Below are positions 17,445 to 25,839 of a stretch of 64,000 nucleotides of DNA, in pieces (the stretch's first letter is position 1; every line of letters starts with the position of its first letter). The position numbers were made by a program, and so were the translations under genes. This stretch comes from [Clostridium] scindens (GTDB taxonomy: Bacteria > Bacillota > Clostridia > Lachnospirales > Lachnospiraceae), in NCBI RefSeq assembly GCF_019597925.1, contig NZ_CP080442.1:1153501-1217500 (forward strand). The letters are read 5' to 3'. Under the pieces are notes generated by a model that saw nothing but the letters and a program-made list of their open reading frames with translations, was not told the DNA's origin and did not search any database.

Positions 17445-18206
17445 ATGCATACAAAAAGAATCATTCCCTGCCTGGACGTGAATAACGGACGCGTAGTAAA
17501 GGGCGTAAATTTTGTGGATTTGAAGGATGCCGGAGACCCGGTGGAGATTGGAAAAGCCTATGATAAGGCGGGGGCGGATGAACTGGTATTTTTGGATATC
17601 ACGGCAACTTCCGATGCAAGGGGAACGGTCGTGGACATGGTACGCAAAGTGGCGGAGACGGTGTTTATACCTTTTACCGTAGGAGGGGGAATCCGTACGG
17701 TCGAGGATTTCAAGATGCTGCTCAGGGAAGGAGCAGATAAGATTTCTATCAATTCTTCAGCCATCAATACTCCAAGGCTTATCTCGGACGCGGCAGACAA
17801 GTTCGGCAGCCAGTGCGTGGTGGTGGCGATCGATGCCAAGAAAAGACCCGATAACAGCGGCTGGAACATCTATAAAAATGGGGGACGTATTGATGTGGGC
17901 ATCGATGCGCTGGAATGGGCAAGGAAGGTCGAGAGCCTGGGAGCCGGAGAGATTCTTCTTACCAGTATGGACTGTGACGGGACTAAGGCTGGATACGATC
18001 TGGAACTGACCAGAGCCATTGCCGAGGCGGTTTCCATCCCGGTTATCGCGTCCGGCGGCGCAGGAACCATGGAACACTTTTATGAGGCTCTGACGCAAGG
18101 GAAAGCAGATGCGGCTCTTGCCGCTTCCCTGTTCCATTATAAAGAACTGGAGATCCGGGAGGTGAAAGAATATCTGCGGAATAAGGGCGTATCCGTACGC
18201 CTGTAG
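17445..18206 (+). CDS. hisF: Imidazole glycerol phosphate synthase, cyclase subunit HisF
   Basis: A TIM-barrel cyclase that joins HisH-derived ammonia with PRFAR to give IGP and AICAR. The 253 aa length is standard. Catalytic Asp residues are in PCLDVNNGRVVKGVNF and LLTSMDCDGTKAGYD, and the phosphate-binding loops are FTVGGGIRT and VIASGGAGTM. It begins after GGAGGAGAG and is co-transcribed with hisH. AICAR links it to the purine pathway encoded further along. Confidence 0.96.
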   Translation: MHTKRIIPCLDVNNGRVVKGVNFVDLKDAGDPVEIGKAYDKAGADELVFLDITATSDARGTVVDMVRKVAETVFIPFTVGGGIRTVEDFKMLLREGADKISINSSAINTPRLISDAADKFGSQCVVVAIDAKKRPDNSGWNIYKNGGRIDVGIDALEWARKVESLGAGEILLTSMDCDGTKAGYDLELTRAIAEAVSIPVIASGGAGTMEHFYEALTQGKADAALAASLFHYKELEIREVKEYLRNKGVSVRL

Positions 18207-18224
18207 CATGGAAGGAATTAGAAT

Positions 18225-18893
18225 ATGGCAGCGATTAATAATGACTGGCTCGAGGCTCTGAATGATGAGTTTAAGAAGCCGTATTACAAGAAGTTATTTG
18301 CGACAGTAAACCAGGAGTATAAGACCAGGCTGATTTTCCCGCCGGCAGACGATGTCTTCAATGCATTTCATCTGACGCCGCTACATAAAGTAAAGGTAGT
18401 GATTCTGGGACAGGATCCCTACCATAACAATGGACAGGCCCATGGGCTGTGCTTTTCCGTGAAAAAAGGTGTGGAGACCCCGCCATCCCTGGTGAATATC
18501 TATCAGGAACTTCATGATGATCTTGGATGCGCCATCCCAGAACATGGATGCCTGACGAAGTGGGCCGAGCAGGGCGTCCTTATGCTGAATACGGTGCTGA
18601 CCGTACGCGCCCATCAGGCCAATTCACACAGGGGAATCGGCTGGGAAGAATTTACAGATGCCGCGATCATGGCTTTAAATGGCCAGGACAGGCCTATCGT
18701 ATTTATTCTATGGGGGAGCCCGGCTCAGCAGAAGGCAAGAATGCTTAATAATCCGAAACATTTGATCCTAAAAGCGCCCCATCCAAGCCCATTATCCGCA
18801 TTCAGAGGATTCTTTGGAAGCAGGCCATTCAGCAAGACCAACGCATTCCTTGAAGAACATGGGATAGAACCAATTGACTGGCAGATTGATTAG
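18225..18893 (+). CDS. ung: Uracil-DNA glycosylase
   Basis: Family 1 UDG that removes uracil from DNA to start base excision repair. The 222 aa protein has the catalytic water-activating motif GQDPYHNNGQAHGLCFSV, the Leu-intercalation loop HPSPLSAFRGFFG, and FILWGSPAQQKA. It starts 18 bp after hisF with GAAGGAATT as ribosome binding site, so it probably shares the hisHF transcript. Confidence 0.96.
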   Translation: MAAINNDWLEALNDEFKKPYYKKLFATVNQEYKTRLIFPPADDVFNAFHLTPLHKVKVVILGQDPYHNNGQAHGLCFSVKKGVETPPSLVNIYQELHDDLGCAIPEHGCLTKWAEQGVLMLNTVLTVRAHQANSHRGIGWEEFTDAAIMALNGQDRPIVFILWGSPAQQKARMLNNPKHLILKAPHPSPLSAFRGFFGSRPFSKTNAFLEEHGIEPIDWQID

Positions 18894-18911
18894 TAAAAAG
18901 GGAGGTATGTC

Positions 18912-20339
18912 ATGGGAAAGCAATTTGATCTGATCATTATCGGAGCCGGCCCAGGCGGGTATGTTGCCGCGAAGAAGGCGGCGAAGCTTGGAATGTCGGT
19001 AGTAATTATTGACAAAGGGGATGTGGGGGGAACCTGTATCAACAGAGGATGCATTCCCACGAAAGCCCTGGTGCACGCGGCGATGCTGTACCGGGAGATG
19101 ACAGAATGCGAAAAGTTCGGGCTGTCAGCAGAAAAGGTCGGGTTCGACCTGCAGAAGATATATGAGTATAAGGATCTTTCCGCGGCCCGGATGCGGGAGG
19201 AACTGGAAAAAGAGTTTAAAGAGCTTGGGGTAGTCAGCGTAAGGGGAACCGCAACGATCCAGAGCGACAAAAAGGTCAGGGTAGTTACGCCGAATAAGGA
19301 AGAAGAGTACTATTATGGCAAGCATATCCTGATTGCTACCGGGGCTAGGGCCCGCACGATCGATATTCCGGGTCTGGACCTTCCCGGAGTCATGACCAGC
19401 GAAGAATTGCTGACGTCCAATGAGAGTCAGTATCGCAGGCTGCTGATACTGGGCGGAGGCGTTATCGGAATCGAGCTGGCGACCGTATTCAATGCGCTTG
19501 GAAGCGATGTGACGATCGTAGAAGTATCAGACAGGCTGCTTCCCAATATGGACAGCGAATTTTCATCTGCTTTGGAGGAAATCCTTACGAACCGCGGAAT
19601 CAGCATTTATAGGGAAAGCATACTGGAAAGAGTGACGCAGCAGGAGGATGGCGTAGGATGCCATTTCGTGTATAAGGGGGAAAATCAGCAGGTTGATGTG
19701 GATGCTGTCCTGGTATCCGTAGGAAGGGTTGCGAATACGGAAGGGCTCTTCGATCCGGATGTCCGCGTCAAGATGGAGAATGGAAGGATTATCGTAGATG
19801 ATTTTTACATGACCAATATTCCGGGGATCTATGCCATCGGCGATGTCACCGGAGGAATCCAGCTGGCCCATGTGGCTTCGGCTCAGGCAACCTATGTAGT
19901 GGAACGGATGAACGATGTAGAGCCGTCCGTTATTATCGAGATGGTACCTAGCTGCCTGTTTACCTCTATTTCTATCGTGCCCAGCTGTCTGTATACGGAT
20001 CCGGAGATCGCGTCTGTGGGGATTACGGAAGAAGAGGCCCGGAGAAAGGGGATTTCTCTACGCTGTGGCAAATATATCATGAATGTAAATGGACAGTCTA
20101 TTATTTCCAAGGAAGAGCAGGGATTCATAAAAGTACTGTTCGCAGCCGACAGCGATGTGCTTTTGGGCGCCCAGCTGATGTGCCAGAGGGCGACCGACAT
20201 GATTGGAGAATTGGCTACGGCCATAGCGAACGGCCTGACTTCTTCCCAGTTAATGTATGCGATGCGCGCCCATCCGACGTTCAACGAGGCCATTTCCTGC
20301 GCAGTTGAGAACAGCAGGGAGCAGGCTCCCAGATGGTAA
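18912..20339 (+). CDS. lpdA: Dihydrolipoyl dehydrogenase-like flavoprotein disulfide reductase
   Basis: A 475 aa FAD-dependent pyridine nucleotide-disulfide oxidoreductase. The FAD motif is IIGAGPGGYVAAKKA, the redox-active cysteines are in GGTCINRGCIPTKAL, the NAD motif is LGGGVIGIELATVF, the second FAD motif is YAIGDVTGG, and the C-terminal His/Glu pair is in AMRAHPTFNEA. A short duplication of VPSCL(F/Y)T around residues 342-359 is unusual in the dimer interface. No E1, E2 or glycine-cleavage genes are adjacent, so the substrate protein is not shown by context. Confidence 0.88.
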   Translation: MGKQFDLIIIGAGPGGYVAAKKAAKLGMSVVIIDKGDVGGTCINRGCIPTKALVHAAMLYREMTECEKFGLSAEKVGFDLQKIYEYKDLSAARMREELEKEFKELGVVSVRGTATIQSDKKVRVVTPNKEEEYYYGKHILIATGARARTIDIPGLDLPGVMTSEELLTSNESQYRRLLILGGGVIGIELATVFNALGSDVTIVEVSDRLLPNMDSEFSSALEEILTNRGISIYRESILERVTQQEDGVGCHFVYKGENQQVDVDAVLVSVGRVANTEGLFDPDVRVKMENGRIIVDDFYMTNIPGIYAIGDVTGGIQLAHVASAQATYVVERMNDVEPSVIIEMVPSCLFTSISIVPSCLYTDPEIASVGITEEEARRKGISLRCGKYIMNVNGQSIISKEEQGFIKVLFAADSDVLLGAQLMCQRATDMIGELATAIANGLTSSQLMYAMRAHPTFNEAISCAVENSREQAPRW

Positions 20340-20364
20340 CGGACTTGGGACGGGGTCCGTTTTA
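20339..20364 (+). terminator. Hairpin directly after the lpd stop codon
   Basis: The arms ACGGAC/GTCCGT are followed by TTTTAAT. Confidence 0.55.
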
Positions 20365-20382
20365 ATAGCGTTTTTAAGATTG

Positions 20383-20413
20383 GCGCCATGGATGAAAATC
20401 CATGGTGCTTTTT
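20383..20413 (+). terminator. Second terminator after lpd
   Basis: A 10-bp stem (GCGCCATGGA / TCCATGGTGC) is followed by a T5 run. It insulates lpd from the metal-efflux promoter 25 bp downstream. Confidence 0.8.
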
Positions 20414-20437
20414 CATTTCTTTTTTCAAGATTATATA

Positions 20438-20466
20438 TTGACAATCCATAACGGAGTGCATATAAT
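20438..20466 (+). promoter_or_regulatory. Consensus sigma-A promoter of the first P-type ATPase
   Basis: TTGACA, a 17-bp spacer and TATAAT: a perfect consensus promoter, implying that control depends on repression. Confidence 0.92.
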
Positions 20467-20471
20467 ATAAA

Positions 20472-20501
20472 TGAACATATGAATAACTGTTCATATGTTC
20501 A
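20472..20501 (+). promoter_or_regulatory. ArsR/SmtB-type metal-sensor operator
   Basis: A 30-bp imperfect palindrome with core TGAATAACTGTTCA, matching the TGAA-N6-TTCA half-site pattern of SmtB/CzrA/CadC operators. It covers the expected transcription start, so a bound repressor would block initiation. The likely ligand is the ArsR-type protein at 23050. Confidence 0.82.
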
Positions 20502-20538
20502 GGCGAAATCACAACATTCATTCAGGAGGATTTGAGAT

Positions 20539-22887
20539 ATGAAAGAAGCAGAAAGAGTGAGGGTAGCACATGAGCACGAAGCGTGTGGATGCGGCCACGA
20601 CCATCATCATGAGCACGTGCATGAAGAGCATGAGCACCATCATCATGAGCACGAAGCGTGTGGATGCGGCCATGAGCACCATCATGAACATGGGCATGAA
20701 GAGCATGAACACCATCACCATGAGCATGAAGCAGCGGCATCCCGGGAGACGCTTCCAATGCCGGAGGGTGTTGAAAAGAGAGTGTATATACTTGAGAATC
20801 TGGGCTGTGCCAACTGTGCCGCCAAGATGGAGCGCATGATCGGGGAACTTCCAGGGGTAAAGATGGCTACCATTACATATGCCACAAAGCAGCTGGCAGT
20901 AGCGGCAGACCACCAGGAGGCATTGCTTCCGGAATTCAGAAGGATATGCGCATCCATCGAGGAGGATGTTACGGTAACGCCCAGGGACAGCGCACCAGTA
21001 AAAAAGCAGGAAAAGACCAGCACTGTCCAGGATAAAAAGGCGGATATCCTGGCCATAGCCGTGGGGGCGGTGATGTTTGTGGCTGGAGAGGTGATCGAGC
21101 ATCTTTATCCGGCATCTTTGATTAGCACGGTACTGTTTATAGCGGCATATGTGATTCTGGGTCTTGGCATTGTGTGGACGGCAGTTAAGAATCTGGCAAA
21201 GGGGCATGTGTTTGATGAGAATTTTCTAATGAGCGTGGCAACGCTGGCGGCATTTGCCATTGGTGACTTTGCGGAAGCGGTAGGCGTCATGCTGTTCTAC
21301 CGGGTTGGAGAATTGTTTGAAGACATTGCAGTAAGCCGCAGCAGATCCCAGATCATGGAAGCAGTTGATCTGAGGCCGGAAGTTGTAAACCTTGTCCGTG
21401 GAGACGAAACGAAGAGCATCCCGGCCCAGGAGGCAAAGGTGGGGGATATGATCCTGATCCGTCCGGGCGACCGAATTCCACTAGATGGCGTCATCGTTGA
21501 AGGAAGAAGTCAGATCGATACCTCGCCGGTCACCGGGGAGCCAGTTCCGGTAAACGTATACCCGGGAACCGAAGTCTACTCCGGATGTGTAAATGACCAG
21601 GGGGTTCTGAAGATGGAGGTAAGAAAGCCGCTCAGCGAGTCTATGGTAACCCGGATATTGGATTCCGTAGAAAATGCGGCTGCCAGCAAGCCGAAGATCG
21701 ACCGCTTCATTACCAAGTTTGCCAGGATCTATACTCCGGTGGTCGTAGCAGTCGCAGCTGCTACGGCAGTGATTCCTTCCCTGGTTACCGGCGAATGGAA
21801 TCACTGGATCTATACGGCGATTACGTTTCTGGTAATCAGCTGTCCATGCGCTCTGGTACTCAGCGTTCCTCTGGCTTTCTTCTCTGGAATCGGCGCAGGC
21901 TCTAAGAGGGGAATCCTATTTAAAGGAGGAGTAGCCATTGAAGCGCTTAAGGATGTAAAGGCCATCGTTATGGATAAGACAGGAACCATAACGAAGGGAA
22001 ACTTTGTCGTACAGCAGGTGGTTTCTTTGAAACGATTGACGCAGAAGCAGATCCTCACAATCGCTGCGGACTGCGAGCTTAGTTCGACGCACCCTATCGG
22101 CACCAGCATCGTGTCGGCGGCAAGGGAAAAGAATCTGGAACTATCCAGTCCGAAAGAAGCGGAGGAAATCTCAGGCAAAGGGATTCGTGCCGTGTTCCCG
22201 GAAGGAACCGTGCTGTGCGGAAGCAAGGGACTTCTGGAAAAATACGGAGTGGATGTCAGCGGATATCAGTCGGATCTGTATGGCACAGAAGTGCTGATAG
22301 CGGTAGATGGCGAACTGGAAGGCTATCTGGTGGTCGCAGATGTAATCAAGCCGGAAGCAGGAGCGTCCGTGAAGCGTATGAAGTCACAGAACCTGATCAC
22401 GGCTATGCTGACGGGAGATGCCAGGGACAATGCGATGGCGGTTGCAAAAGAGACCGGAATTGACGAAGTCCATGCCCAGCTTCTGCCGGAAGATAAATTA
22501 AGCCATTTAAAGCAGATCCGTAAGAAGCATGGCTCCGTCATGTTCGTAGGCGATGGCATCAATGATGCGCCGGTTCTTGCCGGGGCAGATGTAGGCGCTG
22601 CCATGGGGAACGGGGCGGATGCCGCGATCGAGGCGGCGGATGTGGTATTCATGACATCCTCGGTGGACGCCATACCGGAAGCAGTTTCCATTGCAAGGAA
22701 GACCGGGAAAATCGCCATGCAGAATGTAGTATTCGCGCTGGCCATCAAATTCCTTGTCATGATTCTTGGATTCACAGGCTATGCCAATATGTGGATGGCG
22801 GTATTTGCCGACACAGGCGTTGCAATGCTTTGCGTGCTGAATTCAATCCGGATACTGTATGCCGGTCAAAATAGTGGCAATGCATAA
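20539..22887 (+). CDS. Heavy-metal-translocating P1B-type ATPase with duplicated His/Cys-rich N-terminus
   Basis: A 782 aa efflux pump. Residues 11-68 are a His/Glu-rich segment with two copies of a 25-residue cassette beginning HEHEACGCGH. A heavy-metal-associated domain follows (about 79-140, metal site GCANCA). The pump core has the ion-site motif SCPCALVLS, phosphorylation site DKTGTITKG, the HP motif STHPIG, GDGINDAPVLAGAD, and the last-helix FADTGVAMLC. CPC plus the terminal-helix Asp-x-Gly fits Zn/Cd/Pb exporters of the ZntA/CadA group; the metal is inferred. Start after AGGAGGATTTGAG. Confidence 0.93.
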   Translation: MKEAERVRVAHEHEACGCGHDHHHEHVHEEHEHHHHEHEACGCGHEHHHEHGHEEHEHHHHEHEAAASRETLPMPEGVEKRVYILENLGCANCAAKMERMIGELPGVKMATITYATKQLAVAADHQEALLPEFRRICASIEEDVTVTPRDSAPVKKQEKTSTVQDKKADILAIAVGAVMFVAGEVIEHLYPASLISTVLFIAAYVILGLGIVWTAVKNLAKGHVFDENFLMSVATLAAFAIGDFAEAVGVMLFYRVGELFEDIAVSRSRSQIMEAVDLRPEVVNLVRGDETKSIPAQEAKVGDMILIRPGDRIPLDGVIVEGRSQIDTSPVTGEPVPVNVYPGTEVYSGCVNDQGVLKMEVRKPLSESMVTRILDSVENAAASKPKIDRFITKFARIYTPVVVAVAAATAVIPSLVTGEWNHWIYTAITFLVISCPCALVLSVPLAFFSGIGAGSKRGILFKGGVAIEALKDVKAIVMDKTGTITKGNFVVQQVVSLKRLTQKQILTIAADCELSSTHPIGTSIVSAAREKNLELSSPKEAEEISGKGIRAVFPEGTVLCGSKGLLEKYGVDVSGYQSDLYGTEVLIAVDGELEGYLVVADVIKPEAGASVKRMKSQNLITAMLTGDARDNAMAVAKETGIDEVHAQLLPEDKLSHLKQIRKKHGSVMFVGDGINDAPVLAGADVGAAMGNGADAAIEAADVVFMTSSVDAIPEAVSIARKTGKIAMQNVVFALAIKFLVMILGFTGYANMWMAVFADTGVAMLCVLNSIRILYAGQNSGNA
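20569..20718 (+). repeat. Two tandem 75-bp units encoding a His/Cys metal-binding cassette
   Basis: Units 20569-20643 and 20644-20718 are nearly identical, and a third partial copy begins at 20719 (HEHEA). Each encodes one CGCG motif and about ten histidines. Confidence 0.88.
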
Positions 22888-22936
22888 GAAAATGCATAAG
22901 AAATAGTTACGAAAATATTAATTTTAATTCATTTAA

Positions 22937-22971
22937 TGCCAAATGGTTGAAATAACAATCACCATTTGGCA
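22937..22971. repeat. Inverted repeat between the first ATPase and the ArsR gene
   Basis: Perfect 11-bp arms TGCCAAATGGT / ACCATTTGGCA with a 13-nt spacer. It could be a terminator for the first pump, although no T run follows. It overlaps the promoter of the regulator gene. Confidence 0.6.
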
Positions 22972-22975
22972 TAAT
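22947..22975 (+). promoter_or_regulatory. Promoter of the ArsR-type regulator gene
   Basis: TTGAAA, a 17-bp spacer and CATAAT. Confidence 0.65.
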
Positions 22976-22982
22976 TAATAAA

Positions 22983-22996
22983 TGAGTGAATATTCA
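22983..22996 (+). promoter_or_regulatory. Second ArsR/SmtB-type operator
   Basis: TGAGTGAATATTCA fits TGAA-N6-TTCA with one mismatch and lies at the expected start site of the regulator transcript, suggesting autoregulation. Confidence 0.6.
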
Positions 22997-23049
22997 TACC
23001 TATTGGGGCATGCCGCGATAGGGTTTATCATGCTGAAAGGAAGGAATGT

Positions 23050-23409
23050 ATGAAGAAGACAGAAGTAGAGTGCTGCGATATTACATGCATTCATGATGAT
23101 AAAGTCCGTGCGGTCCGGCAGAGGATGCCGGAGGAAGAACGGTTAAAAGAACTGGCGGATTTTTACAAAGTGTTTGCGGATGCTACCAGAATCAAGATTT
23201 TGTGGATTCTGCTGGAATCAGAGATGTGCGTCTGCGACCTGGCAGAGATTCTGGGGATGACCCAGTCGGCCATCTCGCATCAGCTTAGAGTCTTAAAGCA
23301 GATGAAACTGGTAAAGAACAGAAGAGAAGGGAAGACGGTATACTATTCATTGGCCGATGGCCATATCCAGACGATAATCAGTCAGGGAATGGAGCATATC
23401 GCGGAATAG
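23050..23409 (+). CDS. ArsR/SmtB-family metal-sensing repressor (CadC/CzrA-like)
   Basis: A 119 aa winged-helix repressor that leaves DNA when it binds metal. The N-terminal extension contains paired cysteines (ECCDITC), like the N-terminal thiolate site of CadC. The core shows LADFYKVFADATRIKIL, the ELCVCDLA-type motif EMCVCDLAEILGMTQSAISH with a Cys pair in the DNA-binding helix, and a C-terminal helix. It sits between two pump genes, both with TGAA-N6-TTCA sites at their promoters. Cysteine ligands suggest Cd, Pb or Zn, but the metal is inferred. Confidence 0.92.
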   Translation: MKKTEVECCDITCIHDDKVRAVRQRMPEEERLKELADFYKVFADATRIKILWILLESEMCVCDLAEILGMTQSAISHQLRVLKQMKLVKNRREGKTVYYSLADGHIQTIISQGMEHIAE

Positions 23410-23440
23410 TTTTCATATAGTTATCAAAAAGGACAATATT

Positions 23441-25303
23441 ATGACCGAGGAATTGAAGAAAAGGTGTATCATTTATGCGGTGGGGGTGTTTGTGTACGTA
23501 TGCGGGATAGCGGTGACCATCCAGTATACGATGTCCGACCGGGCAAAGTTCATATGGTTTCTGGCAGCATACCTGATTATAGGCTTTGATGCCTTTAAGG
23601 TGCTGGAAGAGAAGCTGGCGCAGAAGAAGTTCCTGACAGAGTATACGCTGATTATACTTGCTACGATAGGGGCTTTTGGCGTGGCGAGATATGTAGAGGG
23701 CGTACTTGTTATGCTCTTATTTGAATTGGGGATGATGTTTGAAGCCTATTCCACGGACAGCGCCAAGCGTTCCATCAAAGAACTGATCGATATCCGGCCG
23801 GAATACGCGACCCGCAAGGTACACGGAAAAGAATTCAAGGTGGATCCTTCCGCGCTGAAACTAGGACATATTATTGTAATCAAGCCGGGAGAGCGCATCC
23901 CTGTGGATGCGGTTGTCGTCTCCGGCACTACAAGCATTGATACAAAGGCTTTGACAGGAGAAGCCATGCCCCAGTCCGCATGGCCGGGAGACCGGATATA
24001 TAGCGGATGCATCAACCTCAATGGGGTGATCGAGGCAAAGGTCACGGCGCTGTATGTTGACTCCACCGTAACCAAGATTATGGAGATGGTAGAAGAGGCT
24101 CAGGAGAAAAGGGCGGAAAGCGAAGATTTTATTACGAGGTTCTCAAGAATCTATACGCCGGTTATGCTGGTGTGCGCCTTGCTCGTCATGATCTATCCGC
24201 CCCTTACATTTTCCTATGGGAATTGGGATACCTGGATCTACAGAGGATTGATCTTCCTCGTAGTAGCGTGCCCCTGCGGACTGGTCATGTCCATTCCGAT
24301 TGCTTTCCTTGGCGGCATTGCGTCAGCAGCCAGACAGGGGATCGTGATCAAGGGCGGCAACTATCTGGAGGACCTTTCCAAGGCAGATACCTTCGTGTTT
24401 GACAAGACTGGAACGCTGACGGAAGGCATATTCAAGGTAAAGGAAGTAAAAGCGGTGGGGATGGACAATGACGAGCTGCTTCGTATCGCAGCCCATGTGG
24501 AGAGTTATTCCAACCACCCGATCGCCCAGTCCCTGTCAGAAGCCTACGGGAAAGAGATCCATAAGAACAAGGTATACCGGATGCGGGAACTGCCGGGCTA
24601 TGGCGTCAATGCGACTTTTGAAGGCGAGCGGGTCTATGTGGGTAATAAGCGGCTGATGGATCGGCAGAAGGTTCTCTGCGATGAAGTGAGCCGTGATGGA
24701 ACGGTCGTCTATGTTGCCATCGGCAAGAAATATGCCGGCTATATCGTGATCGCCGATTCTGTCAAGGAAGATGCAAAGACGACACTCCAATACTTGAAGG
24801 AAAAGTGCAAGGCAGTACTGGTAATGCTTACCGGAGATACCAAGAGCAGCAGCCTGGAAGTAGCCAGGAAGCTGAAGATAGACTATGCGTACGCAGAACT
24901 GATGCCAGAGGATAAATTAGAGCAGCTGGAGGACTTTTTAGATCTTCAGGATTCTACGGAGCGTCTGGTATGCGTTGGAGACGGAATCAATGACGCGCCG
25001 GTCCTTGCAAGAGCTGACGTAGGAATCGCTATGGGCGCGCTGGGCTCGGCGGCAGCAATTGAGGCGGCTGATATTATATTGATGGAAGATGAATTGCCAA
25101 GAATCGTGGACGCGATCAAGATTGCGAAGGAGACCTTAAGAGTAGTCAGCCAGAATATTTCTTTTGCATTGATTGTGAAGGTGCTGATCCTGATACTTGC
25201 CACAATTGGCTATTTTGGAATGTGGGAAGCAATTCTGGCTGAAGTCGGCGTAATGTTCGCGGCAATCCTGAATGCCGTCTGGGTTGTCCGTTATACTGTT
25301 TAG
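23441..25303 (+). CDS. Second heavy-metal P1B-type ATPase, lacking an N-terminal metal-binding domain
   Basis: A 620 aa pump beginning directly with membrane helices. Core motifs are ACPCGLVMS (ion site), DKTGTLTEG (phosphorylation), SNHPIA, GDGINDAPVLARAD and a last helix with LAEVGVMFAAILNAVW. It differs from the upstream pump in lacking the His/Cys and HMA domains, in CPCG instead of CPCA, and in having Glu where ZntA-type pumps have Asp in the last helix. A different metal preference is plausible. It follows the regulator by 31 bp and overlaps the ribosome binding site region of the next gene. Confidence 0.92.
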   Translation: MTEELKKRCIIYAVGVFVYVCGIAVTIQYTMSDRAKFIWFLAAYLIIGFDAFKVLEEKLAQKKFLTEYTLIILATIGAFGVARYVEGVLVMLLFELGMMFEAYSTDSAKRSIKELIDIRPEYATRKVHGKEFKVDPSALKLGHIIVIKPGERIPVDAVVVSGTTSIDTKALTGEAMPQSAWPGDRIYSGCINLNGVIEAKVTALYVDSTVTKIMEMVEEAQEKRAESEDFITRFSRIYTPVMLVCALLVMIYPPLTFSYGNWDTWIYRGLIFLVVACPCGLVMSIPIAFLGGIASAARQGIVIKGGNYLEDLSKADTFVFDKTGTLTEGIFKVKEVKAVGMDNDELLRIAAHVESYSNHPIAQSLSEAYGKEIHKNKVYRMRELPGYGVNATFEGERVYVGNKRLMDRQKVLCDEVSRDGTVVYVAIGKKYAGYIVIADSVKEDAKTTLQYLKEKCKAVLVMLTGDTKSSSLEVARKLKIDYAYAELMPEDKLEQLEDFLDLQDSTERLVCVGDGINDAPVLARADVGIAMGALGSAAAIEAADIILMEDELPRIVDAIKIAKETLRVVSQNISFALIVKVLILILATIGYFGMWEAILAEVGVMFAAILNAVWVVRYTV

Positions 25304-25311
25304 GAGGATAT

Positions 25312-25836
25312 ATGAAGTATAGGAAGATAGCCCTGTCTGTGATGGCTGCTGCCATTGTATTGACAGGCTGTGTAAAAAATCCATCTGAAAAAGGAGTAGA
25401 ATACCTGGAAGATGGAAAATATAAAGAAGCGATCGAACAGTTCCAGGATGCAATCGATTCGGAGGTGAATATAGGAGATGCCTACAGAGGAATCGGGATT
25501 GCAAAATGGGAGCAGGAAGATTATGAGGGAGCAAAAGAAGCGTTTCAGAACGCGCTTGATAATGGTGCCAAGAAGACTGGCACCATCTATAATTTTATGG
25601 GAAACTGCGATATGAAGCTCTCCAGGCCGGAATCTGCCCTTAACTATTACCGCCTTGGCGTCGGCCAGGAGGATAGCAGCGAGGAACTCAAAAAAGAGAT
25701 GCACTTTAACATGATCGTAGCATATGAACAGATGAAGGATTGGGAAAGTGCGAAGGCCAAACTAAAGGAATACCTGGCAGAGTATCCGGACGATGAAGCA
25801 GCAAAAAAAGAATTGGAATTTCTGGAGACAAGATAA
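25312..25836 (+). CDS. TPR-repeat lipoprotein
   Basis: A 174 aa exported lipoprotein with signal peptide and lipobox (VLTGCV, Cys about residue 20), then at least three tetratricopeptide repeats (GVEYLEDGKYKEAIEQFQDA, YRGIGIAKWEQEDYEGAKEA, MIVAYEQMKDWESAKAKLKE). TPR modules mediate protein binding. It begins 8 bp after the second pump, with AGGAGG overlapping that gene's stop, so it may be co-transcribed with the metal cluster; a functional link is not established. Confidence 0.85.
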   Translation: MKYRKIALSVMAAAIVLTGCVKNPSEKGVEYLEDGKYKEAIEQFQDAIDSEVNIGDAYRGIGIAKWEQEDYEGAKEAFQNALDNGAKKTGTIYNFMGNCDMKLSRPESALNYYRLGVGQEDSSEELKKEMHFNMIVAYEQMKDWESAKAKLKEYLAEYPDDEAAKKELEFLETR

Positions 25837-25839
25837 TAT

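Noticed and set aside
20518..21207. Minus-strand frame rich in Met, Leu and Phe opposite the His-rich repeat
   Set aside because: Its odd composition is the complement of the His/Glu repeat of the P-type ATPase gene, which is clearly coding on the plus strand.
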